Positions 8,917 through 19,444 of a stretch of DNA of 46,433 bases are shown piece after piece. Positions within the stretch are counted from its first letter, which is position 1, and each line of letters starts with the position of its first letter. Origin of the DNA: Bacteroidota bacterium (GTDB lineage Bacteria > Bacteroidota > Bacteroidia > Bacteroidales > FEN-979); contig JAPLDG010000228.1 of NCBI GenBank assembly GCA_026391845.1, positions 38,479 to 84,911 of the forward strand, in the 5' to 3' direction. The position numbers were made by a program, and so were the translations under genes. The notes beneath the pieces are model-generated. The model was not told the DNA's origin, ran no database searches, and saw nothing but the letters and a program-made list of their open reading frames with translations.

Positions 8917-9756
8917 TTAATATATCTCAAACGCGTTTTTCTTTTGTGCACTGGTGAACAGATCCTCCTGCATTCGGCCTATCATTTCAATCTTCCTTTT
9001 ATTGAGAATAATATCACGAATCCGTTGTTTTTCAAAATTTAGCGGTGAAACACTCTCCTTGATTTTAAAGTCCTTGAAACGAACCAGGTAAACAAACATG
9101 GAATCCTGATATTCGAGATCGCGGTGGTTCTTTAAAAACTCTTCCTGGTTGTATGTTTTGAGGGGTATTTGTTTTAATAAATCATTGAACAGCAGCCAGT
9201 TTTCACTGTCAAGGAAATAATCAGCAGCGTTTTTCTCACACAATGCTGCAAGTTTTTCTTTGTCCTCGGGATCCGATCCGGTCATTAATTTTTTAATCTG
9301 CTTTGCGACGGTTGATTTCAATGGCAATTTGACATATTGCAACTGCACGATATTGTCTTTTAATAAAAAATTTTGCTGGTTGGCATCGTAATAGTTTTGA
9401 GTTTCCTCTTCTGTTACAAGTGTGTCCAATTTTTGCGTGACAAGCGCATTTTCATAAGTATAAATCGTCAGGGAGTTTTTGTAGTTTTCCAATTGTTTGG
9501 TAAAATCCATCTGAGCGCTGGTCAGATTCTTCTCCGCCTGTTGGATAATGAGCCGCTGACGAACCCAGCTGTCGATAAAACTTTGGGACATCAGCACGCT
9601 GTCCTTTGGCAATGTACCGGGTGCAACGACCCCTTTCAGATCTGATTCATAAAGATATTCATCATAAACCCTTGCCAACACCCTCTCATTTTTTTTTTTG
9701 AAAAATGTTGAGCAGGAGGTGGCAAAGATCAGAAGCAGGATGATTGTGCGGTTCAA
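8917..9756 (-). CDS. SurA_N/PpiC-related lipoprotein lacking an obvious parvulin domain
   Basis: A 279-residue envelope lipoprotein with lipobox FATSC near residue 15. The part after the signal (ARVYDEYLYESDLKGVV, then SFIDSWVRQRLIIQQAEKN) resembles the N-terminal chaperone region of SurA, and the rest is helical and charged, with no parvulin active-site pattern. It is probably a chaperone partner of the two neighbouring isomerases. The start is TTG at 9756, six bases after the upstream gene, with no ATG candidate. A run of 11 adenines (coding strand) just after the lipobox encodes the KKK of FFKKKNE and is a possible slippage site. Confidence 0.78.
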   Translation of the reverse strand: MNRTIILLLIFATSCSTFFKKKNERVLARVYDEYLYESDLKGVVAPGTLPKDSVLMSQSFIDSWVRQRLIIQQAEKNLTSAQMDFTKQLENYKNSLTIYTYENALVTQKLDTLVTEEETQNYYDANQQNFLLKDNIVQLQYVKLPLKSTVAKQIKKLMTGSDPEDKEKLAALCEKNAADYFLDSENWLLFNDLLKQIPLKTYNQEEFLKNHRDLEYQDSMFVYLVRFKDFKIKESVSPLNFEKQRIRDIILNKRKIEMIGRMQEDLFTSAQKKNAFEIY

Positions 9757-9762
9757 TTGGCT

Positions 9763-11754
9763 TTATTTAATTTTCGCAAGCACAGCAGCGTCAACCACAA
9801 CCGGATATTTGGCTCTTAGCGAGGCGATCCACTCTTTTTCAAGATAATTCTGATAATCGGCTGTAATAAGTCCCCTGGCTTCATTCAGTTCTTTAATCTG
9901 AGGCTTTAATACTTTACGAATATAGACAAAAACAGTAGTGCCTTTGTCGACCATATCGTTTGAGAAACCAGGTGTCCAGGGGATGGAATCTATCAGTTTA
10001 TTATCTTTACGTGAAAATTTTCCACTCTCGATTGTTACTATCTGCAGGGAGTCTGTGTTAATTTCCTTCATCAGATCGTTGTCAGACAATCCTGATTTGG
10101 CAAAGTTTTTAACTTTTTGCACCAGCTTGGCATCCTTTACAGTGTAGATGCTGGCATCGAGTCGAGTCTCCCATTTATAGTTGCTTTTGTTCTTTTGATA
10201 ATATGCATCCAGGCCGAGCGTGTCTTTCACTGCTTTCGACCATACTTTCTGGTCAGTAAGATCAAAGAGCAGAATACCATCCCGGTATTCGCCCATGAGC
10301 GCCCTGAATTCCGGGTATTTTTGTTCCAGTTGAGAATTTTCCCATGCCAATAAACTTTCGTCGAGGAAATCAGCATATTTCTTGTCCACATAGGTCTCTA
10401 TGCTTTGCTTTTCCTGTTTGCGCTGGCTTGATGCCAAATAGTTTGCAAAATCAGTCTGGAGATATGAATTATTTCCAATTTTGAAGATCATACCTGTGAG
10501 ATCATTGGCAAGTAAAGCATTCCATTTTCCAAAGAAAATACTGTCTGTCACCACCTTATAAAATGCTTTCCTGGCTTCCGGATTTTCTGTAACACCATAT
10601 TCGCTTTTGATTCTGGCGATCACGATGGTGCGTGTTTGATCACCCCGGTTATCCTTCATAATCTTCTGCTTCAATTCAACCTTCTCTTCCTCGAGCGGCT
10701 TTTGTGTCTTACGCTCAATCAGCTTCACAATATGCCAGCCATAGCTGGTGAGAATTGGTTTGGTATAATCACCAAGGCTGTCTAATGAATAGATGGCTTC
10801 AACAAACTCGGGAACCATTCTGTTTACGCCAAAAGCGGGAAGTACACCGCCTTTTGCAGCAGATCCCTTGTCGTCGGAATATGTTTTTACGAGATCCTCA
10901 AATGAAACACCACCCTTTAACTTCATATAAACCGAATCAATTCGTTTCTGTATTCTGGCGGAATCTTCGGCAGTTGCATTTTTGGGGATGGAAAGAAATA
11001 TATGGGCAACAGTTACTTTTCCGAGTGCTGGCCTGCGTGCGGTTATTTTTATGAGATGATAGCCATATTCGGTGCGAACCGGCATGGAAACACTTCCAAC
11101 CCCGGTCATCCAGGCTCCGTTTTCAAAGGCATACACCATATCAAACACAGCAAAAAAACCAAGATCACCCTTATTTCCTTTCAGAAAAGGATGCTGTTGG
11201 GTGGCTTCGCGGTCCTTCGCTGATGGGTCTTCTGAAAATTCAACAGCAACTGCTTCAAAAGTGCTGCCATTCATCAGTTTTTCCCTGGCGGCCATTGCTT
11301 TCTTGTACGCCACCAAAGTGTCTTCCGGAGTTGCATCCGGCGCCAGCCTGAAAAAAACATGACTTGCACGCAAATCTGTTTTTTCACGTTCATAAGCCTC
11401 CAGTATAAGCTGGTTCAGGGTGGCTTCATCGGTAAAGTAAGGTTTGGCAAGTTGTTCACGATATCCATTCAACTCTTTTCTGAATGAGGCGACTGTATCA
11501 AGCCCTAATTCCTCAGCCTGCATGACTTTGAGTTTGAAATTAATGAACAAATCAAGGTATTCATCCAACGATTTTTTGTCAATCGTTTCACCTTTCACAT
11601 TATTTTTCTGATAAATGTTCAAAAATTCACTGACATAGATCCGCTTGCCCGCGATGGTCATCAGCGCTTCATCATTATTGACCTGAGCTGTTGAGGTGAA
11701 GAACGAAACGAGTAATAAAACCGGTAAAAACACTTTTCCTTTCAAGCTATTCAT
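9763..11754 (-). CDS. Periplasmic peptidylprolyl isomerase with two parvulin domains
   Basis: A 663-residue secreted foldase. A signal peptide (LPVLLLVSFFTSTAQ) is followed by a SurA_N-like segment, a first parvulin domain starting LRASHVFFRLAP and ending EYGYHLIKITARRP, and a second (KVTVAHIFLSIP to SYGWHIVKLIERK). The C-terminal 280 residues are helical and unrecognised; family members often carry such a tail. It is the first of the three foldase genes, 110 bases downstream of guaB, and the gap carries REP-like palindromes that may separate the two transcription units. The ATG start at 11754 is clear. Confidence 0.9.
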   Translation of the reverse strand: MNSLKGKVFLPVLLLVSFFTSTAQVNNDEALMTIAGKRIYVSEFLNIYQKNNVKGETIDKKSLDEYLDLFINFKLKVMQAEELGLDTVASFRKELNGYREQLAKPYFTDEATLNQLILEAYEREKTDLRASHVFFRLAPDATPEDTLVAYKKAMAAREKLMNGSTFEAVAVEFSEDPSAKDREATQQHPFLKGNKGDLGFFAVFDMVYAFENGAWMTGVGSVSMPVRTEYGYHLIKITARRPALGKVTVAHIFLSIPKNATAEDSARIQKRIDSVYMKLKGGVSFEDLVKTYSDDKGSAAKGGVLPAFGVNRMVPEFVEAIYSLDSLGDYTKPILTSYGWHIVKLIERKTQKPLEEEKVELKQKIMKDNRGDQTRTIVIARIKSEYGVTENPEARKAFYKVVTDSIFFGKWNALLANDLTGMIFKIGNNSYLQTDFANYLASSQRKQEKQSIETYVDKKYADFLDESLLAWENSQLEQKYPEFRALMGEYRDGILLFDLTDQKVWSKAVKDTLGLDAYYQKNKSNYKWETRLDASIYTVKDAKLVQKVKNFAKSGLSDNDLMKEINTDSLQIVTIESGKFSRKDNKLIDSIPWTPGFSNDMVDKGTTVFVYIRKVLKPQIKELNEARGLITADYQNYLEKEWIASLRAKYPVVVDAAVLAKIK

Positions 11755-11768
11755 TGTTTACAGTATTA

Positions 11769-11784
11769 ATTAGACAATTAGACA
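11769..11784. repeat. Two-copy 8-base direct repeat before the foldase gene
   Basis: ATTAGACA occurs twice in tandem at 11769-11776 and 11777-11784, 15 bases upstream of the start of the minus-strand isomerase gene. It is short, but it belongs to the general pattern of 7-9 base tandem units in the gene borders of this window. Confidence 0.55.
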
Positions 11785-11811
11785 ACGTTTAGAATTCGAC
11801 TTTATTGATTT

Positions 11812-11856
11812 CCGGGAATAAATTCCCGGTTGGTCATTTTCGGGAATACATTCCCG
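11812..11856. repeat. Pair of REP-like palindromes between guaB and the foldase genes
   Basis: CCGGGAAT-AA-ATTCCCGG (11812-11829) is a perfect 8-base stem with a 2-base spacer, and CGGGAAT-AC-ATTCCCG (11841-11856) repeats the same core with a 7-base stem. Two copies 11 bases apart just after a stop codon look like a repetitive extragenic palindrome and could also act as a weak terminator or RNA-stabilising hairpin. No associated transposase is in the window. Confidence 0.65.
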
Positions 11857-11864
11857 TGCGTGAG

Positions 11865-13285
<1,421 letters not shown>

Positions 13286-13305
13286 ATGCGTCAAAATTAA
13301 GTGTG

Positions 13306-13313
13306 CAAATGTA
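13306..13313 (-). promoter_or_regulatory. Candidate Bacteroidota -7 promoter box for guaB
   Basis: On the minus strand this reads TACATTTG, an exact match to TAnnTTTG, 20 bases before the guaB ATG. It would give a very short leader, which also favours the ATG at 13285 over the TTG at 13294. No clear -33 element was seen. Confidence 0.5.
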
Positions 13314-13407
13314 CAAAAAAATATTATTCAATTATCCCCACATAAAATCCTGAACATCTCTTCATGCAAAATCCCAGGAGTGTAGGAAAGAAAGTGATTT
13401 GATGGAC

Positions 13408-14043
13408 TTATTCTGCTTTGATTGAGGCTGTGATGATATAATCCAATTCAGGGAATTTCTTTTTAAGATAGCCGTTCCCAAAAATCATCACTGAATCCTG
13501 ATGATTTGCGGGCTCAAAGCCATACCCTGCAAAAAGCGATTCAATGACCTCAAAACCCGAAGTAATTCTTCCGACCGGAGGAAAACCATGCAATCCATTG
13601 TAGTTGATTGTGTCGAGTTTGTCATTGTCCTTCAGGTTGATAAACAGCTGTGCAGTTCTGCTGTTCATCCCGTCGCGGGCATAAGAGATTGTGCCCTTCT
13701 GGTTCTTTGCCCGCACCGGCTCATCGGGAATCGGGTTTTTGTCCCAGAAATAATTAACATCTTTGTCATTCCCGATTCCGAACTGCACCACATAGCCTTT
13801 TTGAACCCTGAATAGTGCATTTTGATTGTAGAATCCGGTTGCCAATAGCTGATATAGTCTGTCGGCTCCGGCCGGGGACCATTCCCGGGTAACTTCAATG
13901 GTAAAATCGCCGCGGGTCGTGTTAAAAACTGCCTGAAAAGTGGGCGGTGAATGCGCCATCAGCATGGATTGGCTCGGTATGGTCTGCCCTATGTCCTGTT
14001 TCCAGATCAACAATAATAATATCAGAATACAAAACTTTTTCAT
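13408..14043 (-). CDS. Secreted cyclophilin-type peptidylprolyl isomerase
   Basis: A 211-residue periplasmic cyclophilin with an N-terminal signal peptide (ILILLLLIWKQDIGQ). The fold is marked by FNTTRGDFTIEVTREWSPAGADRLYQL, the barrel segment FRVQKGYVVQFGIG, GTISYARDGMNSRTAQLFINLKDN and GFPPVGRITSGFEVI. The catalytic-type Arg (FRV) and the QLFIN segment are kept, so activity is likely. It adds a second type of prolyl isomerase to the envelope-folding genes nearby but is a separate unit: guaB lies 123 bases downstream in the same direction with its own promoter. Confidence 0.9.
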   Translation of the reverse strand: MKKFCILILLLLIWKQDIGQTIPSQSMLMAHSPPTFQAVFNTTRGDFTIEVTREWSPAGADRLYQLLATGFYNQNALFRVQKGYVVQFGIGNDKDVNYFWDKNPIPDEPVRAKNQKGTISYARDGMNSRTAQLFINLKDNDKLDTINYNGLHGFPPVGRITSGFEVIESLFAGYGFEPANHQDSVMIFGNGYLKKKFPELDYIITASIKAE

Positions 14044-14108
14044 GCGAAGGTTTTATCCCTCCATCCCTTGTCCGAAAGAAGGTTATGAGAGAATGAAGAC
14101 GCGGTTTA

Positions 14109-16223
14109 TCAGTGCATTACAACCACTTTTTTTACAACAGTGGATTCCCTGGTGGTTATCTGAATGAGATATAAGCCTGACGACATTCCTGAGATGTTGA
14201 ACTGAACTGACTTCTGATGATCCATCGTGACGATCCGCTGGAGGCACCTTCCCTGGCTGGTCATCAGGTCGATGGTTGACCCGGCCGGAAGGTTTTTCCC
14301 GGCAAATTCAACATTCAGGTGATCTGAAGCGGGATTGGGGAATATGTTAACCGGAAACTCTGCCATATGGGCATGATCATTGATCCCGTTGAATGAGTTG
14401 CCGTTGGGAAGCCGGTTGGTGGCAAATGATTTATTGACTGTGTCTGTCGCCATTTGCAGTTTCTGGAGGGAATTCATGAGGGTATCCGTGCCAAATTTAG
14501 CCCATGCAAAGATAAATGCAATGTCAAGTTCCTGGACATCACCGGGTTTGAAGGTAAAGGGGCCGGTAACTCCTAATCCCCGGCGGTCTCCCGGATTATT
14601 TGAAGCGGTTGTTTCTGTCCAGTCTTTAGGGCCGTTGGGCGAAAAGCCACCAGTGCCCCAATTCAGGGAGTCGGACAAACCAGGAAACATGAAATTGCAT
14701 TCAGGGCCGTAACCGCCTGCCCCTGCATGTCCGTTGCCTCCATAAATCATTCGGGAGCCATCCTTCCATTTGCCGCTTAGAAACAAATAATAGTACTGTG
14801 CGTATTGCGGATCGGTCATATATGAAGGAATACCTGAGGCAGAATTCCCGATATACATGAATTTCGTCATTCCAAAGCGCTCATTATCCACAATGGAATC
14901 GCCGAAATTCTGCCCGTTTATGCTAAAATCGCACAGTAGGGCCCCGGTATTATCGTATCTCGGATTATCGAGACCATCCGGGTCCATATACGGACCAGCC
15001 AGGATGGCAACCGCCTGCACGGGAGGATGTGCACCATATGCGTAACTCTGGCCCGTGCCATCGACGGGTGTTCCGTTATATCCGTAATACATGCTTCGCT
15101 TCACATCGCAGGCAACATAATCATCCATCGCATATCCAAGGTCGATATCCGAGTAAACGCCCAGCAGGGTGCTGTCGTAGGTGATTTGTGACCGGTTGTA
15201 TATTTTGTAATTTAAAAATATGGTATTCTTCAGCGCCGAATCTTCGGGTATGTAGAAAGCATAAGCCATCCCATGAATTTCAACCTTTAATTTTGCCCCC
15301 ATTGATTCCCGATGGGGCCCCCGATCGTCATTGAAGATAAAAAACAGCGCCTGATCTCCCCTGATTTCCGGGTAATCGCCATTGAGGGGTTCGTAGAGGC
15401 CATCTTCATTTACGTCGAAAAAGGGCGCCAGTTTCGATGCCTGCCCCAGCGAGGTATTCCCGTTGCCAGGCCATTCCAATATATCGTGAATGGGTTTATA
15501 CCCTGATTCGGTATAATGGGTTTTGTGATAGTCTATGTCACTTTTCTTCAAATTCCAGATACGGTTCCAGATGGTATCCTGGTAGATCGAATATTTCGTT
15601 GAATCCATGATCGGACCGGCATAGAAGTCAGGATTATACCAGGGATTAGAATTGGAGGGCCCCTGACGATAACGTTCCCCGGCAAAATGAAGGCTATCCT
15701 CTCCCTCCACTCCTCCGATCCACAAGGAATTTGAAAACATGGAGGTTTTACCACTCCCTTTCGGAGCCACAAATTCCGCATTTTCATAAAAGAAATGCAG
15801 GCCGGATGCATTAAACCTTGCGCTTATGTTGTTGATGTCGAGATAACCGAAACTGTTGTCATGAATCCGGAAGAGGATCTTAGCAGAACCGGTATCCCCT
15901 GACATGGTCGATAAGATATAAGAACCGATTACGTCATTGTTATTTCCCCACTTGGAAATAGAAAAAGAAAACTGCCATGTTGCTCCGTGAAATTTACGGC
16001 AAACTACGCGCCCCCCTCCATTAAGGGAAACAATTCTAAGAGTATCTGTTGAAGAAATTGTATCATTCCCTAAAATATTGTAATATAATTCTACCCCCGG
16101 ATACAAATCGATGGTATCGTTCACGGCTTTGAGGCCCCTCACCTGTGAAAAAGATGGAAAACAGAGGGTTGTCAGTAATAAAATCCCGAAAATGGTGAAA
16201 ACACTACCTGAAAAGTTTCTCAT
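14109..16223 (-). CDS. Large secreted protein with type A T9SS sorting domain
   Basis: A 704-residue exported protein. A signal peptide (LLLTTLCFPSFSQ) is followed by a long beta-rich body and a C-terminal type IX secretion sorting domain of about 80 residues: FPVNIFPNPASDHLNVEF, then GLYLIQITT and a basic end (KKVVVMH). The body has the segment DVNEDGLYEPLNGDYPEIRG, an EF-hand-like calcium loop I recall from other large Bacteroidota cargo proteins of unknown role. The start has a strong AGGAGG on the minus strand at 16231-16236, seven bases before the ATG, which is unusual in this window. Substrate or binding partner cannot be read. Confidence 0.85.
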   Translation of the reverse strand: MRNFSGSVFTIFGILLLTTLCFPSFSQVRGLKAVNDTIDLYPGVELYYNILGNDTISSTDTLRIVSLNGGGRVVCRKFHGATWQFSFSISKWGNNNDVIGSYILSTMSGDTGSAKILFRIHDNSFGYLDINNISARFNASGLHFFYENAEFVAPKGSGKTSMFSNSLWIGGVEGEDSLHFAGERYRQGPSNSNPWYNPDFYAGPIMDSTKYSIYQDTIWNRIWNLKKSDIDYHKTHYTESGYKPIHDILEWPGNGNTSLGQASKLAPFFDVNEDGLYEPLNGDYPEIRGDQALFFIFNDDRGPHRESMGAKLKVEIHGMAYAFYIPEDSALKNTIFLNYKIYNRSQITYDSTLLGVYSDIDLGYAMDDYVACDVKRSMYYGYNGTPVDGTGQSYAYGAHPPVQAVAILAGPYMDPDGLDNPRYDNTGALLCDFSINGQNFGDSIVDNERFGMTKFMYIGNSASGIPSYMTDPQYAQYYYLFLSGKWKDGSRMIYGGNGHAGAGGYGPECNFMFPGLSDSLNWGTGGFSPNGPKDWTETTASNNPGDRRGLGVTGPFTFKPGDVQELDIAFIFAWAKFGTDTLMNSLQKLQMATDTVNKSFATNRLPNGNSFNGINDHAHMAEFPVNIFPNPASDHLNVEFAGKNLPAGSTIDLMTSQGRCLQRIVTMDHQKSVQFNISGMSSGLYLIQITTRESTVVKKVVVMH

Positions 16224-16478
16224 AATTTATCCTCCTGGAATTTGAGTTAATTGTTAGGTTTGTTTGCTCAATTGACTCGTAAATATACGAAAAAAATGAG
16301 TGAAGTCAAGCAATGCATGGAAAATTATTGACTCAACTTACCGAACACCCCGGCCATTGAAAAAATCATCTGTTTTTTCAAAATTATTTCCGGCTGATTT
16401 TTATTTCACAGAATAAGTACTAATTTTATCCGGTCATTCACAGATGGTTAGATAGAAACATTCTAAATTAAAACGGAT

Positions 16479-17969
16479 ATGAAATTACCAAAATCGACAT
16501 CAAACTGGGTCAGCATTACTGGTTTTATCTTTGCGGTGAACAGCTTCATCCTCATCGTTGTATTATTTATTCAGGCATTGCTTTCATCACATTCAAATCC
16601 ATACAACGGGATATTCACCTACATCATTCTTCCTGCGATTCTTGTGATCGGCCTGCTTATGATCCCGCTGGGCATGCTGATAAACCGGAAAAAAACACAC
16701 GATCCGGAAAACCGCTGGCCGGTATTGGACATGAATGTTCCAAAGCAGCGTCAGAAACTGGTGATGGTGTCGATATTCACATTTTTGTTTTTAATAGTCT
16801 CCGCCATGGGAAGTTACGAGGCATTCAACTATACCGAATCGGTTGAGTTCTGCGGTAAACTTTGTCACCAGGTCATGGAACCTGAATATGTAACCTACCT
16901 TCATTCACCGCATGCCCGTGTGGCGTGTGTTGAATGTCACGTTGGCGAAGGGGCAGGTTGGTATGTAAAGTCGAAATTATCAGGGTTGTACCAGGTTTAT
17001 TCGGTCATGTTCCACAAATTTCCTCAGCCCATCGAAACGCCCATCAAGGATTTGCGCCCGGCCCGCGAAACATGCGAGCGGTGCCACTGGCCTCAAAAAT
17101 TTTATGCCCGGAAACTTCGCAGTCAACGGGTTTATATCACCGATTCCCTGAATACAGAATTTAACTACTCCCTGCTGATGCGGATTGGTCCGAATTACAG
17201 TGCAATGGGGCTGATTGAGGGAATTCACTGGCACATTAACAAAGATATGCGCATCGAATACATTGCCTCTACCCAGGATCGTGAAACGATTCCATGGGTG
17301 AAATTCACAAATCTGAAAACCGGGGATGTTCAGATCTTCCAGGATACAGATAACATGCTTGATAAAAAAGCGATCGATACACTGCCGCACCGCATCATGG
17401 ACTGCATGGATTGTCACAACCGCCCGTCGCATGCCTACAAATCCCCGATGGTGTATGTTGATAATGCCATGATTACCGGGGATATTCCCAAGGAACTCCC
17501 ATTTATTAAAAAGGTCGCCATGAATGTGCTCAAAGGTCCGTTCACCAATAAGGATTCTGCTTTTATGTACATCCGCGACAGTATCACCAACTTCTATAAA
17601 ACCGGCTATCCATCTATCTATCAGGCTCAAAAGCCCTTGATTGACAAAGCCATCGCAGGGATTCAGCAGGAGTTTTCGCTGAACGTGTTTCCGTTTATGC
17701 GGGCATCCGCGAACAAGTATCTGAACCATATCGGGCACCTTGAATCCGATGGGTGTTTCCGTTGTCATTCCGACCGGCATAAGAGCGAGAAGAGCAAAAC
17801 CATTTCCCGTGATTGCAACTTATGCCATACCATTATCGCACAGGGGCCGACCGCAAACATGCAATATTCAACGATTGATAATCTCATGGAGTTTCAGCAT
17901 CCCATCGATATCAAGGACAAATGGAAAGCCTATTTCTGCACGGAATGTCACAGGGAATTGTATCCTTAG
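16479..17969 (+). CDS. NapC/NirT-type multiheme cytochrome c
   Basis: A 496-residue membrane-anchored periplasmic electron carrier. Three hydrophobic segments occupy about the first 115 residues. Then come CGKLCH (CX3CH), CVECH, CERCH, CMDCH, CFRCH, CNLCH and CTECH, so six standard heme sites plus one unusual one. The first site, CGKLCHQVMEPEY followed by SPHARVACVECH, fits a NapC/NirT-like group I recall from Geobacter-type bacteria, with a CX3CH first site. It probably takes electrons from menaquinol and passes them to a periplasmic or outer-membrane acceptor not encoded here. It is not linked to a nitrite or nitrate reductase, so nrfH or napC is not assigned. NhaD follows after 194 bases. 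Confidence 0.88.
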   Translation: MKLPKSTSNWVSITGFIFAVNSFILIVVLFIQALLSSHSNPYNGIFTYIILPAILVIGLLMIPLGMLINRKKTHDPENRWPVLDMNVPKQRQKLVMVSIFTFLFLIVSAMGSYEAFNYTESVEFCGKLCHQVMEPEYVTYLHSPHARVACVECHVGEGAGWYVKSKLSGLYQVYSVMFHKFPQPIETPIKDLRPARETCERCHWPQKFYARKLRSQRVYITDSLNTEFNYSLLMRIGPNYSAMGLIEGIHWHINKDMRIEYIASTQDRETIPWVKFTNLKTGDVQIFQDTDNMLDKKAIDTLPHRIMDCMDCHNRPSHAYKSPMVYVDNAMITGDIPKELPFIKKVAMNVLKGPFTNKDSAFMYIRDSITNFYKTGYPSIYQAQKPLIDKAIAGIQQEFSLNVFPFMRASANKYLNHIGHLESDGCFRCHSDRHKSEKSKTISRDCNLCHTIIAQGPTANMQYSTIDNLMEFQHPIDIKDKWKAYFCTECHRELYP

Positions 17970-18052
17970 CCGGTCACACCTGCAAACCCCATTTCCCCCG
18001 CATCCCTTCTTCGGTAAGGCTACTCTTTATGCACATCTTTTTATTACACAGT

Positions 18053-18105
18053 GAGCCACAGAGAAGGTACAGATCTGTGGCTCTTCTATGTGCCTTCTCT
18101 GTGGC
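18053..18105. repeat. Nested inverted repeats between the multiheme cytochrome and nhaD
   Basis: GAGCCACAG (18053-18061) is the exact inverse of CTGTGGCTC (18075-18083). The overlapping GCCACAGAGAAGGTAC (18055-18070) is also the inverse of GTGCCTTCTCTGTGGC (18090-18105), with one mismatch in 16. The left arm can therefore pair with either of two right arms. It lies in the 194-base gap and may be an intergenic repeat or a switching RNA structure. Confidence 0.6.
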
Positions 18106-18163
18106 CCTCTGTGCAACAATTTGTTAACTTAACGAGCATAATTTAAAACCTGAGAGAAAAACC

Positions 18164-19444
18164 ATGTTCTATTTGATGATCGTTGTCTTTGTTATAGGTT
18201 ATACCGCGATCGCCCTGGAGCATCCGCTCAGGGTCAATAAATCGGCCACAGCCCTGCTACTTGCCGTTGCGATGTGGTTTCTTTTCACCATTGCGCGCCC
18301 TGAAAAACTTTTGAATCAGGCATTATTGCATCACCTGGGCGAAATATCGGGAATTCTTTTTTTTCTACTGGGCGCCATGACCATTATCGAGTTGATTGAC
18401 TCCCACGAAGGATTCCGGATCATCACCGACAGGATCAAAACAACCAATAAGGTTAAACTTCTTTGGGTGATCAGCATCATCTCTTTCTTTCTATCGGCGG
18501 TGCTGGATAATCTGACCACCGCAATTGTGATGGTAGCCTTGCTGCGCAAACTGATCGGAGATAAGAAGGAACGATGGTTTTTCGCAGGGATGGTAATCAT
18601 TGCTGCAAACAGCGGAGGGGCATTCAGTCCGATCGGAGATGTAACCACCATCATGCTGTGGATTGCAGGACATGTTACCACCGTGAACATCATTGTAAAA
18701 ACAGTCCTTCCCAGCGCTTTGTCAATGGTGATTCCCCTGTTGCTGATTTCAATTACCATGAAGGGTGATATACAAAGACCTTATAAGGCGATGGCTGATC
18801 AAGGAAATCCGACGACTCCTCTTCAACGAAACATCGTTTTTTTTCTTGGAACCGGATTGCTGCTCTTTGTTCCTGTTTTTAAAGCCCTGACGGGTTTGCC
18901 ACCGTATATGGGAATTTTGCTGGCTCTCGGGATTTTGTGGGTGGTTACTGAAATCATGCACAAGTCAAAGAATGACGAATACCGGTCGAGGGTCACTGTT
19001 GCCGGCGTTGTGCGCAGAATCGACACGCCCATTGTCCTCTTTTTCCTTGGAATCCTGTTGGCGGTAGCGGCGCTTGATTCGGCCGGACATCTTGAGCTGC
19101 TGGCTGCAAGCCTGGATCAATATGTTGGGAATTTATACATTATCAATGTGATCATCGGGTTACTGTCTTCGATTGTCGATAATGTTCCCCTTGTAGCCGG
19201 AGCCATGGGGATGTATCAAAACACTTTCCCACCCGATCATTATTTCTGGGAAATGCTGGCATATTGTGCCGGAACAGGTGGAAGCATTCTGATTATCGGT
19301 TCGGCAGCCGGGGTTGCGGTGATGGGCATGGAGAAAATCGATTTCATCTGGTACCTTAAAAATATTTCGTTATGGGCACTGATTGGGTATCTGGCGGGTT
19401 CGCTGGCTTACTGGGGGTTGAGTGTGGTTGTTTTTACTGCGTGA
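18164..19444 (+). CDS. nhaD: NhaD-type Na+/H+ antiporter
   Basis: A 426-residue inner-membrane exchanger of the NhaD branch of the ion transporter superfamily, which extrudes sodium in exchange for protons. Roughly 12 hydrophobic helices are visible. The conserved helix-break regions are SAVLDNLTTAIVMVALL with AANSGGAFSPIGDVTTIMLW, and in the second half SSIVDNVPLVAGAMGM with GTGGSILIIGSAAGVAVMG. Such paired DN and SPIGD motifs are typical of the family. The start at 18164 gives a normal N-terminus. Its TGA stop lies inside the first unit of a 7-base tandem repeat. Confidence 0.9.
   Translation: MFYLMIVVFVIGYTAIALEHPLRVNKSATALLLAVAMWFLFTIARPEKLLNQALLHHLGEISGILFFLLGAMTIIELIDSHEGFRIITDRIKTTNKVKLLWVISIISFFLSAVLDNLTTAIVMVALLRKLIGDKKERWFFAGMVIIAANSGGAFSPIGDVTTIMLWIAGHVTTVNIIVKTVLPSALSMVIPLLLISITMKGDIQRPYKAMADQGNPTTPLQRNIVFFLGTGLLLFVPVFKALTGLPPYMGILLALGILWVVTEIMHKSKNDEYRSRVTVAGVVRRIDTPIVLFFLGILLAVAALDSAGHLELLAASLDQYVGNLYIINVIIGLLSSIVDNVPLVAGAMGMYQNTFPPDHYFWEMLAYCAGTGGSILIIGSAAGVAVMGMEKIDFIWYLKNISLWALIGYLAGSLAYWGLSVVVFTA

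Noticed and set aside
16980-17780. 266-residue minus-strand ORF inside the multiheme cytochrome
   Set aside because: It is a shadow of a gene with clear heme motifs; the translation is His-rich because CXXCH codons are read in reverse.
16479-17969. Naming the cytochrome nrfH or napC
   Set aside because: Seven heme sites and no nitrite or nitrate reductase nearby; those names imply partners that are not seen.
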